Below are positions 54,201-64,000 of a DNA stretch of 64,000 nt, one piece after another (positions within the stretch are counted from its first letter, which is position 1; each line of letters starts with the position of its first letter). Origin of the DNA: Macrotis lagotis (Eukaryota > Chordata > Mammalia > Peramelemorphia > Peramelidae); NCBI RefSeq assembly GCF_037893015.1, contig NC_133666.1, positions 619,671,156 to 619,735,155 on the forward strand, written 5' to 3'. Made by a program: the position numbers and the translations under genes. The notes beneath the pieces were generated by a model, which was not told where the DNA came from, made no database searches, and was given only the letters and a program-made list of their open reading frames with translations.

Positions 54201-55011
54201 ATGTCTAATTTACTAGAAGATAGGTATTTTGGTTGAAGTTTTTGAAGAAAATCTTGTCTCATACAGATATATCTCATAGCTATACAAAAATATGGTCTCA
54301 TATAGATATGAAAAAGAATTTTAAAAGGCAAATAATCTTTTCTGAAAAGATTTCAAGAGAGGATCCAGAGGTCTATGATCACACTTTGAGAGCAGCTGTT
54401 AAGATTGAGCAAGTAGATAAGGTTAACTGCAAAGAAATAACAAGCCAGGTGTGATGGCCTGATAAATAGTAATATATACTGGGGGAGGGGGTGTGTAGTC
54501 TTTATTTATTTGAAAGTCTCCTGGACATATCGAAAACAGAGAAGCTAATAATTTCTTGACTTGTTTCTAATGATAATTATCAAAATTTTTAAGTTAAATA
54601 AAGGAAAATTCTATTTTGGATCTTATTATCACCAACAACAAAAAACTTTTTTGGGGTGAAAATGATGGAAACCTGTGGGGAAATGACAGTCTACCCTAGG
54701 ATTTGTGATAATGAGGGATGGGAAACTCCAGAAGACCAGATTTCAAAGGATTCAGAGAAAGATAAAATCTCATGGACTGAAGTTCTACAGGGGAAATTTC
54801 ACAGTCCAGGAGGGTTAGGAACTTTGAAAAATAAAGTTCTGAAGGCATGAAGATAAATCTATGGAGGAGTGGGAGGAGCTTTCTAAAGAGATGTGAATGC
54901 ATAGGGAATTTATTAACTTAAAAGATATATACAGACGGTGTAAATAAGGACAGGTAATGGTGGTTGAATACACAATCTTTGTTCAGTCCTGTAAGACTAG
55001 AACCACAGGGG
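54201..55011. other. Unassigned, possibly an old element
   Basis: Two open stretches (54233-54454, 54656-54850) are Lys/Glu-rich but show no domain or splice pair that I trust. Confidence 0.4.
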
Positions 55012-55148
55012 GAAGTAGGTGGTGCAGTGGATAGAGCAGGTCTGGAGTCAGGAGGACCATGTTCAAATGTTGCCTCAGATACTTTCTAACTGTATGACCC
55101 TGGACATGTCACATAACTCCAATTACCTTTCAAAAATCCCCCAAAGAA
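55012..55148 (+). mobile_element. Diverged WSINE-type SINE
   Basis: 'gggggaagtaggtggtgcag' head, 'gtatgaccctggacatgtca', end 'tacctttcaaaaatccc'. Confidence 0.8.
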
Positions 55149-55208
55149 TAAAACTCAGAATGCATGGATGCTGTTGGAGAAAACTTAAGGACAACAAAAA
55201 AAGTTTGA

Positions 55209-55355
55209 ATTTTTTTTTTAGGTTTTTGCAAGGCAAATGGGGTTAAGTGGCTTGCCCAAGACCACACAAATAGGTAGTTATTAAGTGTCTAATTGGAACT
55301 CAGGTACTCCTGACTCCAGGGTTGGTGCTCTATCCACTGTGCCACCTAGCTGTAC
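55209..55355 (-). mobile_element. WSINE-type SINE
   Basis: Reverse copy with a small core deletion ('taagtgtctaattggaactc'). It abuts the inverted LINE segment. Confidence 0.92.
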
Positions 55356-55690
55356 CGACATAGTCTCTTAAATGCCAGCATTTGCTTCTAGTTTTATTGG
55401 TGATGAAGCATGAGATACACAAGTCTTCAGTTGTAGATGACTATTGTTGCCTTTTCTGATTCCATTTTTTCCTTGAACTCCTTGCCATGTCTGGCATTAA
55501 AGTCGCCCAGAATTACAGGCTTGTCCTTTTTTGGCACAGTGATGATGAGAGTCTGAAGACCTTTATAAAAATTTTTTGACTTTTATTAGGGCTTATCATG
55601 ATAGGAGCATACCCATTGATGATGGATTACATTGTCATAAGCCTGTTATTTGCTTCTTTGGGGAGTCATATAAACTTATTGACTAGATTA
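55356..55690 (-). mobile_element. RTE-like LINE, endonuclease part, inverted
   Basis: The complement encodes pieces of an AP-type endonuclease: 'YAPIMISPNKSQKIF', 'LGDFNA' (complement of 55493-55510) and 'SKCWHLRDYV' (complement of 55359-55388), in the usual order but in different frames. It is on the opposite strand to the reverse-transcriptase part that follows at once, so this is a 5' inversion of one insertion. Confidence 0.78.
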
Positions 55691-56765
55691 GTTTTGAATG
55701 CAAAACTACGCCAACTTCATGGCATTCCCCATCACTTCAGTCGCTCAGTCTTCCCTGAGGATGAATGTGACATCAAGGTCAGCTACCACACTGATAGCAA
55801 ATTCTTCAACTTGAAAGGCTACAAACCAAGTCAAAGTAGAGGGAGTGTTGGTGCATGAGCTTCTTTTTGCAGATAATTGTACACTCAATGCAGCCTCAGA
55901 AACTGACATGCAACAAAGTGTGGATCGATTCTCTGCTGCTTGTGCTAATTTTTGTCCAACAATTAACACCCGGAAAATAGTTGCTCCATCAGCCAGAACA
56001 ATACCATCCATATATGGAACCATTGGTTACAGAAACTGGAGAAGTTTTGAGTATTGTGGACAAGTTCACTTATCTTGGCAGTGTCCTTTCAAGGGAGGTA
56101 CATATTGACCATGAGGTTGATGCACTTATTGCCAGAGCTAGCTCAGTATATGGGAGACTCTGGCAGAAAGTGTGGGAGAGAAGAGGTTTTAGACTGACTA
56201 CCCAACTGAAGGTCTACACTGCCATTATTTTGACCTCATTGCTATATGACTGTGAAATTTGGACAGTCTACCAGCCATGTCAGAAAACTGAATCACTTCC
56301 ATTTAAATTGTCTTAGGAAAACTCTAAAGATCACCTGGCAGGAGAAGATACCAGACAGTGAGGTCCTTTCTTGAACTAAACTACCTAGCATTCCAACTAC
56401 AGAGAGTACAACTAGGATGGTCTGGCCATGTTATTAGAATACCAGAGTATGCTTGCCAAAAAGACTATCAGAAGAAGCGATACTGGAACACTCTGAAGGT
56501 CTCTTTTTAAGAGCTTGCACAATATGGCTTGCCTGAGGGCAATGAGGGTGCTGTGCTCTATGAGCAGGACGGAATTGAAGCAACTTGGAGGAAAGTACCC
56601 ACTTCAGCTGTTCAAATGGACTATTTGGATGGACCTGTGATAGGCATTCCAGGCTCATATTGGTCCAATCAGCCAAAGTTGGACACTTTGTAATTTGTCT
56701 CAAACATAGTGCTTTCACTTTGGTCTTCTTAGATAATGAAGGACAAGAACCAACTAACCAAGCCC
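55691..56765 (+). mobile_element. RTE-like LINE, reverse-transcriptase part (decayed)
   Basis: Motifs in order: 'VSYHTDSKFFNLK', 'HELLFADN' (catalytic FADD with the second Asp changed to Asn, about 55859-55876), 'NAASETDMQQSVDRFSAACA', 'FTYLGSVLSREVHIDHEVDA', 'YGRLWQKVWERRGF', 'LLYDCEIWTVYQ'. Several frame changes. This motif set is typical of non-LTR RTs often labelled RTE-like or 'craniofacial development protein 2-like'. The clade is from memory and not certain. Confidence 0.8.
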
Positions 56766-57159
56766 TTCCAGAAAAACTTTTGTAAGCTGACCTTCATTTA
56801 CCAGCCTTGTTTCACTCAGAGCTGCTTTTTTGGATGTGATATACCTGCTGCATTCTCTAACAAGAATAGTTCATCCTTCAGGTCTACTGTATTTCTTGTT
56901 GTCTATAAGTATGTACATATTACATGTACCTTTAGTGAGTAGAATTATCTTTGCAAAAGGTTTCGCACAGGTTTTTTTTTTTTATTTTGATTACACGATA
57001 GGATCTCCATTTGGTAAGCAGACCAGGGTTAGAGTAGGTGAAACAGGAAGCCTTTAGGGCTTTTCTAGCCCCTTCCTTACTCCAGGAAGTGAGTAGTTTA
57101 GTATTTCAAAAAAAAAAGAGCTGCTTAAACACCAATGGAGCTGCCAAATCCCACTGTTG
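56766..57159. other. Unassigned, possibly LINE 3' remainder
   Basis: Nothing firm recognised. Confidence 0.4.
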
Positions 57160-57960
57160 TTTCAGTCCAGTTAGAAGATGACCTTATGGTCTGTCCTGCC
57201 TGTATGCAAAATTGTGACCTAGTTCTTTTGTCACTTGCTTGTCATGGCAGGACTTTGAGGTAGGTAAAAATGATGAAATGACATGGTTGATATCTTTTGA
57301 TTGATTTGTGCATAATATTGGATTTAGGGGAAGCAAAATGACACAAAATTGTCAACCTCTCTCTCTTTCAAAGTCTAGTGGCAAGACAAAAGTGGGGATG
57401 CCTGGTGATGACTTTGGATGGCCTTTACATCTTTGTTGTGGTTACTTTACGTACTTGATGGCACCTGCTTCAGCTGACTTTGTGATCATTGAAGCAAATC
57501 CTATTCCATTGGAGGAAGTTTTCACATGCTTGGGGTAGATACTCTAACTTTTTTTTAAGATCTTAATAATTTTAAAAGCTTAATATTTATTACTGTACAA
57601 ACCATTATATAACCACCTTTTAGGGCTGAGGAAATTGATGGTGGTTGAAGGGAAGGCTTGTGTTGACACTCAAGAACAGAACATACTCTTCTGTAACCTA
57701 AGCACTAGTTTTGTCCCAGATTGCTTTATAACATACCTCATGTCCTTCATCTCGACACTTAGGAGTCACTAACAATTTTGAGGCTTGTTGGTTATCCTCA
57801 GCCTGGTTTAGTCCTCTACTGAAACAATTTTACACTGATGTGGCTGCTGTGTATACTACATCTTCTTGGAACCACAGCTGAGAGTGGGGTGAAAGGTGGT
57901 TGTCAGAGGTAGTAGTCTTCCCCAAACATCTGTGTAACTCATCACTGGTAGCTGAGTGGA
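57160..57960 (+). repeat. Old repeat 'Z', long copy
   Basis: 'caacctctctctctttcaaa', 'ctggtgatgactttggatgg', 'gttttcacatgcttggggta', 'aggcttgttggttatcctca', 'gcctggtttagtcctctact'. The first third is the complement-strand relative of 28885-29105. It could be a SINE fused to, or derived from, a LINE 3' end. Confidence 0.55.
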
Positions 57961-58185
57961 AGATAGATTAGAGGAATCAAACTAGTGGGAGAAAGAATAA
58001 TTAGGGGGTTATCATAATAATCTGGGAGAGAGATGATAGGGTCTCAATTAAGATGGTGACTGTATAAGTGGAGAGGAGAAGGATGGAAGATGTACTGCAC
58101 AGTAAAATCTACAAGATTCTGGTAACTCATGAGATGTATGGTAGGAGGAGAGAGGTAGTTGAATATGAGAACCTGGGTGACTGAA
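57961..58185. other. Unassigned
   Basis: No feature recognised. Confidence 0.45.
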
Positions 58186-58189
58186 AGGA

Positions 58190-58400
58190 TGATAGTGCTT
58201 AAATAGCACTTGGCAAATATTATCTCATCCCTGCAGCTATCCTGGGAAGTGACTGACATTATTATTCCCATTTGACAGATGAGGAAACTGAGGCACAGAG
58301 AGGGAAGTGACTTGTCCAGGGTCACACAACTATTAAGTTTTGGGAGGTTATATATTGAACTCAGGTCTTATTAACTCCATGTTCCATGCTCTTAACTGTA
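58190..58400 (-). mobile_element. MIR SINE
   Basis: 'cacttggcaaatattatctc', 'gacagatgaggaaactgagg', 'gtgacttgtccagggtcaca'. Confidence 0.87.
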
Positions 58401-59795
58401 GGGGAGAGCATTTGGAGGATGATCAATGGATGGACAAACAATTTTGCTAACAGAGTATTCTACAGAACACTTAAACATAAAGAAGAATGAGCAGTTCAAG
58501 AAACATCACAGGCCTGTCATGGAGATTTAATATAATAGTGATGAGAATTTTAATTATCCAGACATCTTCTAAGTCAGTCAGTCTGTCTGTTTCTTTTAGA
58601 ATGTTTTAGTTTGTTTTAGTGACAATTTCATCCTTTAAAGATAGAGGAATCAACAAGGGAGATTTCTGTTCTAGACCAGATTCTCAGTAACAAGAAGAAA
58701 TTACTAGTTGCAGTGTTTTCTAAGCTTTGTAGTTAGTTTTTTGTTTGACGGGATCATTAAAAGAAAATATCTTCTGATTCCTTGAATTTGGAATAAAGAA
58801 CAAGAAAATTGGTCATAGTTTTGTACCATAAGTTTTAGGAGGATTGATTTATTAAATTTAAAATAAATTTCCTTTTTCAGTAGAACTATAGACCTGGAAA
58901 CCACAAACAAAGAAGACTAGAAAATAAAAAGCACTGCATATGAAGCCGTGAATCATATACAGTTTTTTCTTCTCTTTCTTTTTTTGGGGGAGGGGAGACC
59001 TGGTGAAGATGAGAAAAGCTGCAAGGTTATGTGTGAGGGAGTTGAATCTTGGTAAAAGAAAACTATTTGTTCAGAGATGGGAGTAAAGGAAAAAATAGTT
59101 GGGATTTGTTAAGGGATGTGAATTGAGGATATGAGAAATATCAGGTGAAGTCCTCATTTAGGAATTTCAGAGGAGAGTTTCTTTGAGAAGAAAAGGTTTG
59201 GAATGATCACTGTTGTGATAGGAGAGAGAATCCATTATGGAGGAGTAGAAGAAGTGCCTTTTTACAGGGTCGATTCAGTTGAGATTGGGGTATATAAGTT
59301 TATAATGGCTATCCACTCATCAGGGTTTTAAGATTTATTTTCCTTTCAGCAATATGTGAGTAGGTATGAAAGAGGCAGGTGATGGAAACAATTCAGGATT
59401 GGAGTTTGGCAGGCTATGAGCATCAGTAGCACAGGGAGAACCGAGTTAAGCCATCTTCTTTTAGTGACAAGATCAAAGTTATAATCTTGTTTTTGTGTAG
59501 CTAGGCCACTTTTTTATAGTGAAGTAGGTTATACTAGTTGAAAAGATTGAAGACCTGAGTTTTTTGTGTCTTTGAGGTAACTTCAACATTTATAGTTAAA
59601 GAATTGGAAGTGGAGAGAAAGATTGAGTCAACTACTGACCTCACTGAGAAAGGATTAGAATATCCTAGGTTTACACAACCCCACCAGAATAGGGATTAGG
59701 TGATACTCTTAGACCAAAGTGATCTCAAAGAAGCAGAGGCCACTTTGTGATGGGAGTAAGTAATGACAATTTAGAAAATGGCATAGAGTATTCTG
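58401..59795. other. Unassigned intronic-type sequence
   Basis: About 1.4 kb. 59200-59460 has a purine-rich, old-repeat look. No gene recognised. Confidence 0.45.
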
Positions 59796-59799
59796 ATTC

Positions 59800-60580
59800 C
59801 CTGTCTGGGATCAGCCTAAAGCAGCTCATTTTATATTTTGAATATTTCCCTTTTCCACTCTTAGTTTGCCTCTTTTTAGCCTTTACCCGGGTCTACTAGT
59901 TTTGTCCTTTGGCGCCATAAACAAGGCTAATATCTCTGTGTGAGTGTCCTTCAGTTATTTTAATGTAGCCATTATTTCCCCACTTAAGTCATCTCTCTGT
60001 CAGGCTAAATAGCCCTTGTTTTTTCAACCAAATCACAAGTGACATGATTTATCATCATCCCGGTTGCCTTCCTCTAGATGAACCTTAACTTCTTAGTGTC
60101 TTTTCTAAACTGTGCTCCTGACATGGTCTACCTAGGTCACAGAACAGTGTACAAGAAACACATCCTTAGCTGTGCACACAATTCCCCTCTTAATGTAGTC
60201 TTAGATTTTTATTATAGTTTAGGTTGACCTCTCAAAAGTGTTGATTCATATTGAACTAGCTCTTCATTGAAAAAAACTTAAGATTCTTTTTAGAGAAATT
60301 GCTGCCCACAGTTCTTCCAGTTTATGCTTGCTTTTATGTTAACATTTTTTACAAATGTAAAGTTTCCCATTTGTCCTTATTAAATTTCATCTTATTAGAT
60401 TTAGTTTGATCAAGCCTGTAAGGCATTTTTTGAATACTTATTTTGTGATCTAATGTTTTAACTATTTCTCCTGTTTTTTTTCAAATTTAATAAGCATCCT
60501 ATCTGTGTTTTTATCCAAGTTAATAAAAATTTTAATTAAGCATAGATCCCCAGGATTGGCTACTGGAAAGCTCCTTTTGT
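59800..60580 (-). mobile_element. CR1-like LINE 3' region
   Basis: Reverse-strand CR1 text in order: 'tgtcaggctaaatagccctt', 'cggttgccttcctctagatg', 'ctaggtcacagaacagtgta', 'ccttattaaatttcatctta', 'aataagcatcctatctgtgt', 'tttatccaagttaataaaaa', 'atagatccccaggattggct'. This is the CR1 landmark series familiar from birds and reptiles and kept in mammals only as old debris. Confidence 0.75.
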
Positions 60581-61845
60581 GGTATCTTTTGCTTACATTA
60601 TTCTTTTTTGGTTATTTATTGAAGTCTATTCATACCCACCATGTTCCTCTTTATTGTCTTCTCTATGTGATATTTTCATTTCATTGGATACTTTTGCATT
60701 TTTTTTTTGCTGATACATAGTAGTATTGATATAATGTCGATTAAAAAAACGGAACTCTTTTTTGGGGAGAAAACTAGGGGAATCGTTAAAATAACTGAAG
60801 TTTTTATAAGACCTTTTCTTCCTCTTGTTCACCTTACAAGTCCAGTTTGTTGTCCAAATTTATGGTCTATTCTAGGTATACATAGTGATGAACTCCACAG
60901 GTTCTTCAAACAAATGCATGTTATAATCTAGGCTTGTGAATATGTTGCATGCACTTGGCCTTTTCTGTGTTGATGGTTAGGCCAACATATTTTAAGTGTT
61001 ATGAATTTCTTCTAGAAGGCCCTGCAGTGCTTTCCATAACAGGATATATGGAGGACCTTATTGTTCACAGTGAATCTTTCTTATTGTCATTAACTCATTT
61101 ATTTACAGAATACCAATGCATTGATCACCTTATGAGAGAGAAAGAGAGAGAGAGACAGGCTCACTTCAAACCAGAATTAGAATATCTATTTTTAGTTCCC
61201 TATCTACATCAAACCTTCTATGTTATGAAATTTTAAATAAATTGGTTTTAATTTAAGAAAATGCTGTATATTTGACATACATTTTTGGTTACAGACTTTT
61301 AAAAAGTCTCACATATTTGATACCTTTGTTTTTACATCACCTTAATTTTCTAGTTTTTGTTTGCTTCCCTTGTCCTTCATTTAAAAAAAAAGTAAGCAGG
61401 AAAAAGGCAGTTCAATAGAACTAAACTAATATATCAGATAGATCCTCCATTTACAGTGTTGTCTATCTATAGTTTTTGAGATTCAGAGAAGGAAGGGAGC
61501 TTCATACTTACATTTCTTCTTCAGGGGCAAGTTTGGTCATAATTATAAGCATTCAATTTCTTTTTTCTCTATAAGCGCAGTTTGTAGTGTAAAAGTGAAG
61601 CACATAAGTGTGAGATAAGTATTGTGAAAATATTTCATTGAAATTCCACTTTGGAATGAATGAATATGTTGTTTTTTAGAGTATTAGAGAATTTGACTTG
61701 TAAAGGACTTCAGTTACTGTCTTATCTACTCCATTAATAACATATTTGAAAAATGGTCATCTAAACTCAATAGTTTGAAGAGCCACAATAAAATGGAACT
61801 TCAAAAACTCTCAAGAAAGCCAATTATATTGTATTAAAATGATAG
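60581..61845. other. Unassigned
   Basis: Short (GA)n at about 61135-61156. Text at 60840-61080 may be an old repeat, not named. No gene recognised. Confidence 0.45.
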
Positions 61846-61849
61846 AAAA

Positions 61850-61937
61850 GGGAAATGACAAGTGTTGGAGGAGGTGTGGGAAAATTGGTACACTCATGCA
61901 CTGCTGATGGTGTGGTAAACTGATCCAGCCATTCTTT
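61850..61937 (+). mobile_element. L1 3' end, part 1
   Basis: 'gacaagtgttggaggaggtg', 'gaaaattggtacactcatgc', up to the SINE. Confidence 0.82.
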
Positions 61938-62073
61938 TTTTTTTTTTCTTTTAATTTCTTCTTGCCCAGTGTCACACAGCTAGGCAATTATTAAGTGTCT
62001 GAGATTGGATTTGAACTCAGGTACTTCTGACTCCAGGGCTAGTGCTTTATTCATTGTGCCACCTTGCTGCCCC
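61938..62073 (-). mobile_element. WSINE-type SINE nested in L1
   Basis: Reverse copy with a perfect 17-bp duplication 'tgatccagccattcttt' (61921-61937 and 62074-62090). Confidence 0.95.
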
Positions 62074-62570
62074 TGATCCAGCCATTCTTTAAGAGCAAAT
62101 TGAAACTACATCCAGAGGGATATCAAGCTATGCAATACCCTTTTTTGACACAGCAATACCACTACTAGGTCTATCCCAAAGAGATTTTTTTTAAAAAGAA
62201 AAGGAATCTAGATGTAAAAAATATCGTAGTACTTTTTTTTTTTGTAGTGTCAGTGATTTGGAAATTAAAGGGATGCCCATCAGTTAGGCAGGACTGAAGA
62301 AATTTAGGTATATGATTGTGATGGAATATTGTTCTTCTATAAGACATGACGAACATAATGTTTTCTTACTTTTGAATATAATTCTTCTCTTGCAGCACAT
62401 TCAATTTTGATCTATGCTTATCATGGATGAAAATGAAAAGCTTATATCATATTGCCCTCTCTTGGGAGAAGGAGGGGAGGGAAGGAAGAAAATTGTAAAA
62501 CTCAAAACCTTGCAAAAAATAATTGGAAACTATCATTGTATGTAATTGGAAAACAGTATATGTTGGCTTC
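62074..62570 (+). mobile_element. L1 3' end, part 2
   Basis: 'acacagcaataccactacta', 'attaaagggatgcccatcag', 'gatggaatattgttcttcta', G-rich UTR at 62465-62485, 'gtaaaactcaaaaccttgca'. A short internal deletion joins two parts of the UTR near 62360. Confidence 0.82.
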
Positions 62571-62639
62571 TCTTATTTTGAGTGCATTACAAAGCAGTAG
62601 AACCAAAGAAAAGATTATTAGTACTCAAATTACAGGGGT

Positions 62640-62720
62640 CATACTCATCATTTTGTGTTCCTCATATCTTGTACATAGTAGGTGCCCATTAATTGTTGGT
62701 GAATGAATGTAGCCACTATA
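62640..62720 (+). mobile_element. L2/MIR tail fragment
   Basis: 'cttgtacatagtaggtgccc' and 'attaattgttggtgaatgaa'. Confidence 0.7.
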
Positions 62721-63480
62721 GTATGAATCATTTAAGTTGAAATAAATAGATGACTTGTCCTATGTCTTATTTGAAACTTATTACATTGTTTCTGGATATG
62801 CAGAAATTGATTAATTGGGGAAATCTCAATTGGAGATAATTCACATATAATGAAATAATATTCCAAAAACATTAGGTCAGACAAAGCCTTTTATTCTGAA
62901 TGCTATTGCTGAGGGAAAAAAGTATAGAAGAAAAAGTGAAATTGATGAGTTGTTATGAGTTAAAAACATACACCGAAAGAAACAAGTAAAGAGTATCATT
63001 AAAGATTTATATAATGGAGGAGGTGGACCAGTAGACAATTATGTATTGAGGAATAATATCTATTGATTGTCTTGCTACCCTTGTAATGTCAAAAGACCTA
63101 GAAGACTCATAGTAAATTGAGTAGTCTTCCTATGAATGAATGTATGGTTTATGGGAGGATGTTGGGTTTGAGGGAATTGCCCACATTGTTGCTTAATAGA
63201 GCCATTAAATTATATACCAAAAATCATATACCAGAATAAATTGGCAAACCTGTAATTAGAGAAGATGAGAGCTAGGTAATCCCTAGTGCTGTTACTGCAG
63301 GAAAGGTGCAATGAAACCTTTAAGCAATAGTGCCTGCTTAATAGGAAAGTCTTACTTAAACAGTTGCTTGATTAGAAGGTAACAGGCCAAAATTTTTGAG
63401 TTCCTGTCAAATGTGGTCCAAATTTTTGTACCTTATGCTAATCTTCAAGGAGATCATGTCCCTTTGTTATGTAACAACAG
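62721..63480. other. Unassigned
   Basis: No gene or repeat recognised. Confidence 0.45.
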
Positions 63481-63501
63481 AGCAAGTAGGGATAAGCTTT
63501 T

Positions 63502-63653
63502 TTTTTTAATGTTTTTGCAAGGCAATGGGGTTAAGTGGCTTGCTTAAGGCCACACAGCTAGGTAATTATTAAGTGTCTGAGACTGGATTTGAACTCAGGT
63601 CCTCTTGACTCCAGGGCCTGTACTCTATCCACTGGGCCACCTAGCTGCCCCTA
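63502..63653 (-). mobile_element. WSINE-type SINE
   Basis: Reverse full copy flanked by 'agggataagctttt' (63488-63501) and 'agggataaactttt' (63654-63667). Confidence 0.94.
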
Positions 63654-63667
63654 AGGGATAAACTTTT

Positions 63668-63890
63668 ATATAGCTCCTACTATTTGTGAGGTACTGTGCT
63701 AAACATAGCAAATATTATATCAGCTGATCCTCACATCACTCCTTAGGGAGATATGCTGTTGTTATCTCCATTTTCCAGTTGAGGAAAACATAAACAGAAG
63801 TTAAGTGATTTGCCCAGGGTCACATATCTAGTAAGTGCCTGAGACTAGATTTGAACTCATATTTTCCAGAGTCCAGGAAGATTATCTGGT
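63668..63890 (-). mobile_element. MIR SINE
   Basis: 'gaggtactgtgctaaacata', 'atctccattttccagttgag', 'tttgcccagggtcacatatc', 'agatttgaactcatattttc'. Confidence 0.85.
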
Positions 63891-64000
63891 GCAATAATTG
63901 CCAGAACATGAAACAACAAATGACTCATTAACATCTCTAGACTTGTAAATTATTTTAATTATAATTAGAAGCATTTTTTTTAATTAGGGAAACTACTGAA

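Noticed and set aside
54233-54850. Lys/Glu-rich open stretches considered as exons
   Set aside because: No convincing acceptor/donor pair, no known domain, and the surroundings read as old repeat.

Overview
The window is vertebrate nuclear DNA from a mammal, almost certainly a marsupial. It is AT-rich and intron-like, with a very high load of two SINE types I associate with marsupials: a roughly 150-bp tRNA-headed 'WSINE'-type element ending in a tail like 'ccttgcaaaaacc', and MAR1-like elements whose tail reads 'ctttgccaagaaaacc'. Older MIR and L2 copies, marsupial-type L1 3' ends, an amniote CR1-like fragment and an RTE-like LINE are also present. An Australidelphian such as a dasyurid is my guess. 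The species cannot be fixed from sequence alone.

Layout. 1-4.04 kb: decayed L1 ORF2 and L1 3' end on the plus strand, carrying two SINEs, an (AT)n run and a younger L1 3' end with a 16-bp target duplication. 4-10 kb: L2, L1, MIR and SINE debris plus a diverged direct repeat of about 115 bp. 10.29-11.96 kb (minus): a decayed C2H2 zinc-finger exon that still has a splice acceptor. 12-25.5 kb: repeats and microsatellites. 25.5-26.3 kb: CpG island 1, whose best splice donor points to the minus strand. 26.5-33.5 kb: repeats, a solo LTR and two SINEs stacked at one target site. 33.57-35.12 kb: an internally deleted pogo/POGK-like DNA transposon with an L1 3' end inside it. 35.12-36.13 kb: CpG island 2, holding an ATG in a YY1-like context followed after 11 coding bases by a splice donor. 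36-64 kb: probably intron of that plus-strand gene, with an antisense OSTC retrocopy (open reading frame intact), a long L2 copy, an RTE-like LINE with an inverted 5' part, a CR1 fragment and many SINEs.

How it fits together. No complete multi-exon host gene is visible. The window is best read as two CpG-island promoters 9-10 kb apart. Island 1 may have served the dead zinc-finger locus on the minus strand. Island 2 probably drives a plus-strand gene whose later exons lie mostly outside the window. One possible second coding exon at 49297-49373 matches the phase of the first, but I do not recognise its peptide. I found no bacterial-type system, CRISPR array, or rRNA or tRNA gene. The most informative objects are the OSTC retrocopy, the pogo-like element against the promoter, and several nested insertions that give a relative chronology.
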